Made by a program: the position numbers and the translations under genes
Assembly: GCF_016464705.1 (NCBI RefSeq)
Contig: NZ_JAEHOB010000004.1
Coordinates: forward strand, 434,001 to 498,000
DNA length: 64,000 nucleotides
Direction: 5' to 3'
Source of the DNA: Qaidamihabitans albus
GTDB taxonomy: Bacteria; Actinomycetota; Actinomycetes; Mycobacteriales; Pseudonocardiaceae
Notes under the pieces: model-generated
Databases searched by the model: none
Told to the model about the DNA's origin: nothing
Seen by the model: only the letters and a program-made list of their open reading frames with translations
Shown: one piece after another, positions 57,819 to 64,000 of the stretch
Layout: every line of letters starts with the position of its first letter
Position numbering within the stretch: position 1 is the stretch's first letter

Positions 57819-59648
57819 GTGACCACCCCGCCCGTCCGGCATCGGAGGACCTATGCCGCCGCGTCGATCGCCGGCTTACTCGTCTTCGGCAGCGTCGCAG
57901 GCACCACGCCGGCGGGCGCCGAGACACCGGAGACACCCGGGGCGACGGCACAGGGCTGGACGGAGCGCACCCTGCGGGGCCTCACGCTCGAACAGAAGGT
58001 CGGCCAGCTCTTCGTCGCGGACGTCTGGGGCAAGTCGGCGACCGAGGTCCACCCCGGCAACCGGGAGAAGTACGGCGTCGGTACGGCGGCCGAGGTCGTC
58101 AAGCGCTACCAGGTCGGTGGAGTCATCTACTTCAACCACGGTGGCACCGACAACGTCGACGGCCCCGCCCAGGTCGCCGGGCTGTCCAACGGCCTCCAGC
58201 GGGCCGCGCTCGGGTCAGGGGCACGGCTGCCCCTGATCATCTCCATCGACCAGGAGGGCGGCCGGGTGACGCGCATCGCCGAGCCCGCCACCGAGTACCC
58301 GAGCGCGATGGCGCTCGGCGCGGGCCGCGGCGCGGCCGACGCCCGGGCGGCGGCGGCGATCAGCGGCGCCGAACTGCGCGCGATGGGTATCGCCCAGAAC
58401 TTCGCCCCGGTGGCGGACGTCAACTCCAACCCACTCAACCCGATCATCGGCTCGCGCTCGTTCTCGGCCGACCCGGCACTGGCGAGCGAACTCGTCGCCG
58501 CGCAGGTGGAGGGCCTGCAGGACGCCGGGCCCCGCACGCGGACCGTGTCCGCCGCGGCCAAACACTTCCCCGGCCACGGCGACGCCGCCACCGACAGCCA
58601 CACCGGCCTGCCGGTGATCGACCGCACGGAAGCGGAGTGGCGGGCGGTCGATCTGCCGCCGTTCCTGGCGGCCATCGACGCGGGTGCCGACGTGATCATG
58701 ACCGCGCACATCACGATGCCCGCTCTCGACCCGTCCGGCACCCCGGCCACCCTCTCCGAGCCGATCATGAACGGCCTGCTGCGCGGGGAGCTCGGCTACG
58801 ACGGCGTCGTGGTCACCGACTCGCTGCAGATGCAGGGCGTGCGTGAGATGCATTCCGACGCCGAGATCCCGGTGCTGGCCCTTGAGGCCGGTGTCGACCA
58901 GATGCTGATGCCACCGGATCTGGATGTGGCGATCAACGGCGTGCTCGATGCCGTCCGCGGCGGCAGGCTCAGCGAGGACCGCATCGACGAGAGCGTGCGG
59001 CGGATCCTCCGGCTGAAGTTCGAGCGCGGAATCGTCGCCAAGCCCATGGTGAACGAGCGCGCCGTCGGCAGGACCGTCGGCACGGCGGAGCACCTGGCGC
59101 GGATCCAGGAGATCACCGATCGCACGACGACCGTGCTGCGCGACGACGCGAACCTGCTGCCGATCACGGGCGGGCCCGGCGAGGTGCTGGTGACCGGCTG
59201 GAACCGGCCCACCTACCCCGGCTACCCCGCCGAGCCGGTCGACGCGCTGGCCAGGGAGATCGGCCCCTCGGCGACTGCGTTGCCGACCGGCGGCGACCCG
59301 GAAGAGACCGCGGTCGAGGACGCGTCCGGCGCGGCGGCCCGCTCCGACCTGGTGATAGTGCTGACCAACAACCTGCGTGCGAACCCGGGGCAACGGGCGC
59401 TCCTCGAAAGGCTGCTGGCCACCGGCAAGCCGGTCGTGGCAGTCTCGGTGCAGGAACCCTACGACCCCGGAGTGGTCGACGCTCCGACCTGGGTCGCCAC
59501 GTACGACTGGCGGAGCGTGACGATGGCATCGCTGGCGAAGGTGCTCTTCGGCGAGACGAGGCCACAGGGGAAGCTGCCCGTCGACGTCCCGGCGGGCGAC
59601 GATCCCGGCACCGTGCTGTACCCGTTCGGCCACGGCCTCACGTGGTGA
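57819..59648 (+). CDS. nagZ: Secreted beta-N-acetylglucosaminidase, GH3 (NagZ type)
   Basis: 609 residues from a GTG five bases after AGGAGG. Sec signal peptide (TYAAASIAGLLVFGSVAGTT, cut near PAGA). GH3 features: IISIDQEGGRVTRIAEPATE, the NagZ signature KHFPGHGDAATDSHTGLPVI with its catalytic His-Asp, and GVVVTDSLQMQGV with the nucleophile Asp. A C-terminal GH3 domain (about 430-609) is present as in B. subtilis NagZ, which removes GlcNAc from muropeptides outside the cell. First gene of the recycling cluster. Confidence 0.93.
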   Translation: MTTPPVRHRRTYAAASIAGLLVFGSVAGTTPAGAETPETPGATAQGWTERTLRGLTLEQKVGQLFVADVWGKSATEVHPGNREKYGVGTAAEVVKRYQVGGVIYFNHGGTDNVDGPAQVAGLSNGLQRAALGSGARLPLIISIDQEGGRVTRIAEPATEYPSAMALGAGRGAADARAAAAISGAELRAMGIAQNFAPVADVNSNPLNPIIGSRSFSADPALASELVAAQVEGLQDAGPRTRTVSAAAKHFPGHGDAATDSHTGLPVIDRTEAEWRAVDLPPFLAAIDAGADVIMTAHITMPALDPSGTPATLSEPIMNGLLRGELGYDGVVVTDSLQMQGVREMHSDAEIPVLALEAGVDQMLMPPDLDVAINGVLDAVRGGRLSEDRIDESVRRILRLKFERGIVAKPMVNERAVGRTVGTAEHLARIQEITDRTTTVLRDDANLLPITGGPGEVLVTGWNRPTYPGYPAEPVDALAREIGPSATALPTGGDPEETAVEDASGAAARSDLVIVLTNNLRANPGQRALLERLLATGKPVVAVSVQEPYDPGVVDAPTWVATYDWRSVTMASLAKVLFGETRPQGKLPVDVPAGDDPGTVLYPFGHGLTW

Positions 59649-59652
59649 CCGC

Positions 59653-60915
59653 ATGACCGTCAACAGAAGGCTCTTCCTCGCGGCGAGCGCCCTCGCCACG
59701 CCGATGCTCACGGCCGGGTCCCAGTTCGCCGCGTCCGCCACCCCGGACGGTCGCGGCCGCCGGGTGGTCCCAGCGGCCGACGTCCTCGCCGCACAGGGCT
59801 GGCGCAGGCTGGCCGGGCGCAAGGTGGGCGTGCTATCGAACCCGACCGGTGTGCTGGCCAACGGCGACCACATCGTCGACTCGCTCATCGCCGCAGGAGT
59901 CCGGCCGGTGGCCGCCTTCGGCCCCGAGCACGGCTTCCGCGGCAGCGCGCAGGCCGGCGGCTCGGAGGGCGACTACGCCGACCCGCGCACGGACGTCGCC
60001 GTCTACGACGCCTACGGCGCGAGCGCCGACGACCTCGCCGCCATGTACACCAAGGCGGGCGTGGACACCGTCGTGTTCGACATCGCCGACGTCGGCGCGC
60101 GCTTCTACACCTACATCTGGTCCATGTACACGGCGATGGTGGCGGCCGCCCGCACGGGCGCCTCGTTCGTCGTCCTGGACCGGCCGAACCCGGTGGGCGG
60201 CAAGGCGGCCGGCCCCATGCTCGACCCAGCGTTCAGCTCGGGTGTCGGCCGCAAGCCGATCGTGCAGCAGCACGGCATGACGGTCGGCGAGCTGGCTCGC
60301 TTCTTCGACGCCGAGTTCCTGCCGGCCGACAGCGGCCGTGTGCCCGAGCTCGACGTCGTCGAGATCACCGGCTGGCGGCGCAACCAGCTCTTCGCCGACA
60401 CCGGGCTCTCCTGGACGCCGCCCAGCCCGAACATGCCGACTCCGGACACGGCGCTGGTCTACCCGGGCACCTGCCTGTTCGAGGGGACGGTGTTCTCCGA
60501 GGGCCGGGGCACCACGCGACCGTTCGAGATCATCGGCGCGCCGGGACTGGACTGGCGCTGGCGGGAGGAGCTCGGCAGCCAGGAGCTCGCCGGGGCGAGC
60601 TTCCGCGAGACCTACTTCGTGCCCACGTTCGGCAAGTTCACCGGCGAGACCTGCGGAGGCGTGCAGCTCACGGTCACCGATCCACGCTCGTTCGACGCCA
60701 TCCGCACGGCCGTGGCGATGATCGTGACCGCCCGGCGGCTGCATCCCGGCCGCTTCGCCTGGCGGGGCGACGGGTTCATCGACAAACTGACCGGGTCCGG
60801 CAGATTCCGGACCATGGTCGACGCCGGGGCGGGCACGGACGAGATCGTCGGCTCGTGGCAGGACGAGCTCACCGAGTTCACCCGGTCCCGCCGTCCCTAC
60901 CTGCTCTACCGGTGA
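59653..60915 (+). CDS. namZ: Exo-beta-N-acetylmuramidase NamZ type (DUF1343, GH171)
   Basis: 420 residues, four bases after nagZ. Twin-arginine-like signal (NRRLFLAASALATPMLTAGS), so it is exported. DUF1343 motifs: LAGRKVGVLSNPTGVLANGD, FGPEHGFRGSAQAGG (E-H-G-F-R-G), DIADVGARFYTYIWSM, VLDRPNPVGG and FEGTVFSEGRGTTRPFEIIG. NamZ of B. subtilis releases MurNAc from the non-reducing ends of peptidoglycan strands, acting together with NagZ and AmiE. The neighbouring genes make the same role very likely. Confidence 0.9.
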   Translation: MTVNRRLFLAASALATPMLTAGSQFAASATPDGRGRRVVPAADVLAAQGWRRLAGRKVGVLSNPTGVLANGDHIVDSLIAAGVRPVAAFGPEHGFRGSAQAGGSEGDYADPRTDVAVYDAYGASADDLAAMYTKAGVDTVVFDIADVGARFYTYIWSMYTAMVAAARTGASFVVLDRPNPVGGKAAGPMLDPAFSSGVGRKPIVQQHGMTVGELARFFDAEFLPADSGRVPELDVVEITGWRRNQLFADTGLSWTPPSPNMPTPDTALVYPGTCLFEGTVFSEGRGTTRPFEIIGAPGLDWRWREELGSQELAGASFRETYFVPTFGKFTGETCGGVQLTVTDPRSFDAIRTAVAMIVTARRLHPGRFAWRGDGFIDKLTGSGRFRTMVDAGAGTDEIVGSWQDELTEFTRSRRPYLLYR

Positions 60916-60922
60916 GGTGGCC

Positions 60923-62662
60923 ATGCGAGGCAGGCTGGCGGCGCTGCTCACGGTCGTGGCGTTCGCGCTGACGGGAGCGGGCGCGGTGGCGTACACGGAA
61001 CCGGCGACGGGCAGGTTCGACCTGCCCCGGCACGGGTTCGCCCCGGCGAGCACCGTGCTGCGGGACGCGAGCCCGGAGCGGACCGGGCTCGACCCGGAGC
61101 CGATCCGCGCCGCCGAGCGGCGGCTCGCGGGCTGGACGCGCCAGGATGCGGCAGACGGGCACCCGCTGTTCTCCGGGGCGGTCGGGTTGCTCGCCCACGA
61201 CGGTCTCGTGGTCGACACCTACGCCGCAGGCAGCGCGGTCCGCTACGCCGACGGCTCCGGCACCGAACTGCCAGCCGAGGAGCAGGTGCCCATGCGCACC
61301 GACACGATCTTCGACCTGGCCTCGATCTCGAAGCTGTTCACGTCGATCGCGGTGATGCAGCTGGTCGAGCAGGGTCGCCTCGACACGGCCGCCCCGGTGG
61401 CGCGTTACCTGCCCGGGTTCGGCGTGAACGGCAAGGAGTCGATCACCGTCGAACAACTGCTCACGCACACGTCCGGGCTCGAACCGTTCCTGCCACTGTG
61501 GCGGGACTGGCCGGACAGGGCCGCGCGGATCAAGGCCGTCCTCGACGTCGCGCCACAGAACGAGCCTGGCACGAGCTACGCCTACTCCGACCTCAACCTC
61601 ATCACCCTCGGCGTCCTCGTCGAGCGGATCACCGGATCGCCGCTGGACGCCGTGGTCGGGGAGCGTATCGCCGGACCGCTGGGCATGACCGACACCGGCT
61701 ACAACCCGCCCGCGGAGAAGCTGGACCGGATCGCCGCCACCGAGTACCAGTCCGAGCCGCCGCGCGGCATGGTCCGTGGGCAGGTACACGACGAGAACGC
61801 CTGGTCGCTCGGCGGGGTGGCAGGCCATGCCGGGGTCTTCTCCACCGCCCGCGACCTGGCCGTGCTGGGGCAGGCGATGCTCAACGGCGGAAGCTACGGC
61901 GGCGCGCGGATCCTGCGCCCGGAAACGGTTCGTGACATGTTCACGAACTACAACGAGGAGTTCCCCGGCGACGAGCACGGGCTCGGTTTCGAGCTCGACC
62001 AGCTCTGGTACATGGGCGGGCTCACCTCACCGGCCGGTGCGGGCCACACCGGGTACACCGGGACGTCGCTCGTGCTCGACCCGTTGTCGCGGTCGATCGC
62101 GATCCTGCTGACGAACCGGGTGCATCCCTCGCGCTCATGGGGGTCGGTGAACCCGGCACGGCAGGCATGGGCCACCGGGCTCGCCAGGGCGCTCGCGGTG
62201 CGGCCGGCTCGCGGTGCGGACGCGTGGTTCAGCGACATCGGCAACGCGGCAACCGCCACCCTCACCACCCGGTCGCTCACCCCACGTGGCCGGGATCCGC
62301 GAGTGCGCTTCGACGCGTTCGTCGACTCCGAGAGCACCGACCCCCTCACTCTGGAGGCGAGCACGGACGGCGGGGACACGTGGCACGCGGTCGGGCTGAC
62401 CGCCACCGGCCGCGGTGCGCCCAGCGGAACGGTCGACGCGCTGTACGGAACCGGTCACCGCTCGTGGTGGAAAATACGCGCACGCGTACCGCGGGCCGAA
62501 AATGTCACGCTGCGCTGGCGGTTCAGCACGGATCGGAACTACACCGCCCGGGGTGTCTACGTGGACGGCATCCGGGTATCCGACGAGAACGGCACGCTGC
62601 TGGACGGGGAACAGGAGCCCGGCGAATTGCGCGCGGCCGGGTTCCAGCCACGGAGCCGGTAA
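60923..62662 (+). CDS. Secreted serine hydrolase (beta-lactamase fold), AmiE-like
   Basis: 579 residues from an ATG with GAGGTGG upstream. Signal peptide (LAALLTVVAFALTGAGAVAY). Serine-penicilloyl motifs: S-x-x-K in FDLASISKLFTSIAVMQLVE, Y-x-(N/D) in SYAYSDLNLITLGVLVERIT, and GHTGYTGTSLVLDP in place of KTG. A C-terminal beta-sandwich (about 460-579) may bind glycans. AmiE of B. subtilis, in the same gene cluster, is a MurNAc-L-alanine amidase of this fold; this protein is its likely counterpart, though D,D-carboxypeptidase or esterase activity is possible. Confidence 0.85.
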   Translation: MRGRLAALLTVVAFALTGAGAVAYTEPATGRFDLPRHGFAPASTVLRDASPERTGLDPEPIRAAERRLAGWTRQDAADGHPLFSGAVGLLAHDGLVVDTYAAGSAVRYADGSGTELPAEEQVPMRTDTIFDLASISKLFTSIAVMQLVEQGRLDTAAPVARYLPGFGVNGKESITVEQLLTHTSGLEPFLPLWRDWPDRAARIKAVLDVAPQNEPGTSYAYSDLNLITLGVLVERITGSPLDAVVGERIAGPLGMTDTGYNPPAEKLDRIAATEYQSEPPRGMVRGQVHDENAWSLGGVAGHAGVFSTARDLAVLGQAMLNGGSYGGARILRPETVRDMFTNYNEEFPGDEHGLGFELDQLWYMGGLTSPAGAGHTGYTGTSLVLDPLSRSIAILLTNRVHPSRSWGSVNPARQAWATGLARALAVRPARGADAWFSDIGNAATATLTTRSLTPRGRDPRVRFDAFVDSESTDPLTLEASTDGGDTWHAVGLTATGRGAPSGTVDALYGTGHRSWWKIRARVPRAENVTLRWRFSTDRNYTARGVYVDGIRVSDENGTLLDGEQEPGELRAAGFQPRSR

Positions 62663-62674
62663 TAAGTTGCAGAG

Positions 62675-62716
62675 TCGTTAGCCGATCCAGGTTAACGGGA
62701 GCGACCTGGTTAGCGA
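62675..62716. promoter_or_regulatory. Nested inverted repeats between the amiE-like gene and murR
   Basis: Outer arms TCGTTAGCC and GGTTAGCGA and inner arms CCAGGT and ACCTGG frame TTAACGGG. The outer motif GTTAGC also occurs (as GCTAAC) beside the nagZ promoter. Candidate MurR operator or weak terminator; not decidable by eye. Confidence 0.4.
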
Positions 62717-62810
62717 CTTTCTCAGCAACCAAGAAGCCCCTCGTGGCCAGGACGTGCTGAGCACGGTCAGGTTGCGATCATTCCGGAAGGTGTGGGTAAC
62801 CTTGTCGCAG

Positions 62811-63812
62811 ATGCCTACGGTTAGTAAGTTTCCCACGGTGAGCGACCTCGACCCTGCGGCGCCGGCACCGGCGGAGGGTCCCGAGGGTGGCGGCGGCGCC
62901 GGCCAGGATGCCGACGCGAGCCCGCTCGTGCGCATCCGCTCACTGCTTCCGGGGCTGGCCCGCGCGGAACAGCGGGTCGCGCAGGTCGTGCTTGACGACC
63001 CTTCGTCGGTCTCCCGGCGCAGCATCACCGAGGTCGCACTCGCCGCGAACACGAGCGAGACGACCGTGACCCGTTTCTGCAAGGCCATCGGCGTCGGCGG
63101 CTACCCGCAGCTTCGCATCGCGCTCGCCGCGGACACGGCGCGGACGGCGGCCAGGTCCTCCCGCAACCTCGGCGGCGACATCTCCCGGGACGACGACCTG
63201 CCCTCCGTCGTGAGCAAGGTCAGCTTCGCCGACGCGCGCGCCGTCGAGGAGACCGCCGAGCAGCTGGACATCGCGGAACTGGAGCGGGTGATCGCGGCCA
63301 TGGCCACCGCGGGACGGGTCGACGTCTACGGTGTCGGCGCGAGCGCTTTCGTCGCCGCCGACCTGCAACAGAAACTGCACCGGATCGGTCGCGTGAGCTT
63401 CGCGTGGTCGGACACGCACATCATGCTGACGTCCGCGGCCGTGCTCAAGGGCGGCGATGTCGCGGTGGGCATCTCACACACCGGCGCCACCACGGACACG
63501 GTCGAGGCGCTGCGGGTCGCCCGCGAGCGCGGAGCGACCACCGTCGCGCTCACCAACTATCCGCGCTCTCCCATCACCGAGGTCGCCGACCACGTACTCA
63601 CCACGGCGGCCAGGGAGACGACGTTCCGCTCCGGCGCGACGGCCAGCCGGATCGCGCAACTCACGGTGATCGACTGCCTCTTCATCGGCGTCGCGCAGCA
63701 GCACCTCGAGGAGTCCGTCAGCGCGCTCGACGCCACCCGCGACGCGGTGGGTACCCACAGGCTCGGGGTCCGGCCCGACGGCAGGCGGCGACCCAGGGAG
63801 ACCGGCAAGTGA
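62811..63812 (+). CDS. murR: MurR/RpiR-family transcriptional regulator
   Basis: About 333 residues if the ATG at 62811 is used; a GTG at 62838 is an alternative. N-terminal RpiR helix-turn-helix (SITEVALAANTSETTVTRFC) and C-terminal SIS domain (VDVYGVGASAFVAADLQQKL; GISHTGATTDTVEALRVARE) that binds sugar phosphates. MurR senses MurNAc-6-phosphate in E. coli. It overlaps murQ by four bases (GTGA), so sensor and etherase are co-translated. Confidence 0.9.
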   Translation: MPTVSKFPTVSDLDPAAPAPAEGPEGGGGAGQDADASPLVRIRSLLPGLARAEQRVAQVVLDDPSSVSRRSITEVALAANTSETTVTRFCKAIGVGGYPQLRIALAADTARTAARSSRNLGGDISRDDDLPSVVSKVSFADARAVEETAEQLDIAELERVIAAMATAGRVDVYGVGASAFVAADLQQKLHRIGRVSFAWSDTHIMLTSAAVLKGGDVAVGISHTGATTDTVEALRVARERGATTVALTNYPRSPITEVADHVLTTAARETTFRSGATASRIAQLTVIDCLFIGVAQQHLEESVSALDATRDAVGTHRLGVRPDGRRRPRETGK

Positions 63813-64000
63813 GCGAAGCGGAGCCGGCCGCGCGGGCCGAATCGAACCCAGTGAGGCGGATGATGACAGTGCCGCGCCAGGTGGTACACGTCGACTCTCC
63901 GACGGAGCAGCGCAACCCGCGGACGACCGACATCGACAAGATGTCCACCGAGGGCATCCTCGCGGCGATCAACGCGGAGGACCGGCAGGTTCCGGACGCC
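63809..64000 (+). CDS. murQ: N-acetylmuramic acid 6-phosphate etherase, 3' end outside the window
   Basis: The first 64 codons from a GTG overlapping the murR stop; the gene runs off the right edge. HVDSPTEQRNPRTTDIDKMS followed by TEGILAAINAEDRQVPDA is the conserved MurQ start (S-P-T-E-x-R-N). MurQ removes lactate from MurNAc-6-phosphate to give GlcNAc-6-phosphate for catabolism or reuse. It completes the nagZ-namZ-amiE-murR-murQ set; the MurNAc transporter is not visible. Confidence 0.93.
   Translation, partial: MSEAEPAARAESNPVRRMMTVPRQVVHVDSPTEQRNPRTTDIDKMSTEGILAAINAEDRQVPDA

Noticed and set aside
1..64000. CRISPR arrays, insertion sequences, prophage or integrase genes
   Set aside because: No direct-repeat/spacer arrays, transposases, integrases or phage structural genes were found; the only array is the 21-bp tandem repeat, which has no spacers.

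Overview
The window is a piece of a high-GC actinobacterial chromosome. Gene content and order point to the Pseudonocardiaceae (an Amycolatopsis, Saccharomonospora or Prauserella type organism), inferred without a database search. From lsr2 at 3.5 kb to the HAD hydrolase at 57 kb the order matches, as recalled from the literature, the Mycobacterium tuberculosis stretch Rv3597c to Rv3661: lsr2, lysS, coaX, panD, panC, folK, folB, folP, folE, ftsH, (esp-type genes), hpt, tilS, metalloprotease, dacB, ppa, holB-like, topA, Lhr-type helicase, tad pilus genes, ssd, HAD. Almost all of it is vertically inherited core genome, so the interest lies in what has been inserted into that frame.

Layout. 0-3.5 kb: accessory genes (FhuF-type protein, anchored lipoprotein, DinB-fold protein, frameshifted AraC regulator). 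3.5-19 kb: lsr2, lysS, a guanidinium-type SMR exporter, the coaX-panD-panC-DUF2520 set, a PrsW protease, DUF6779 and DUF3180 membrane proteins, a MerR regulator, then folK-folB-folP-folE and ftsH. folE carries an in-frame mini-intein. 19-23 kb: two EspG-like chaperones, a PPE/WXG-like protein and a small EspC-like protein, at the place where mycobacteria keep espACD. 23-31 kb: hpt-tilS-metalloprotease-dacB, ppa, glyA behind a ZTP riboswitch, a divergent ribosomal protein L11 paralogue, a gamma-carbonic anhydrase and tRNA-Thr. 31-45 kb: a secreted protein, DNA polymerase III delta-prime, an MFS-thymidylate kinase fusion with a ruined P-loop, topA, two duplicated lipoproteins and a proton-pumping pyrophosphatase. 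45-57 kb: MrfA-like helicase, degenerate prim-pol protein, a Tad/Flp pilus operon interrupted by an SDR/methyltransferase/phosphotransferase cassette, ssd and the HAD hydrolase. 57-64 kb: a probable Ms1-type 6S-like RNA, then a peptidoglycan-recycling cluster nagZ-namZ-amiE-like-murR-murQ, cut by the window edge.

Three observations stand out. (1) FolE is split by a 173-residue endonuclease-free intein exactly before a zinc-ligand Cys, and a copy of a short palindromic repeat, present twice elsewhere in the window as an intergenic element, lies in frame inside the intein and contributes 16 codons. (2) The MerR gene at 12.6 kb and the L11 paralogue at 29.6 kb, 17 kb apart, have near-identical MerR-type promoters (TTGACT, 19-bp spacer, dyad CTCCA-N5-TGGAG). 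The L11 paralogue has lost most of the proline-rich loop that thiopeptide antibiotics contact, suggesting an inducible ribosome-protection regulon. (3) Both tad-related promoters (tadA and ssd) carry a pair of perfect DnaA boxes at the same 18-bp spacing. All functional statements are read from sequence and family knowledge; nothing was searched or measured.
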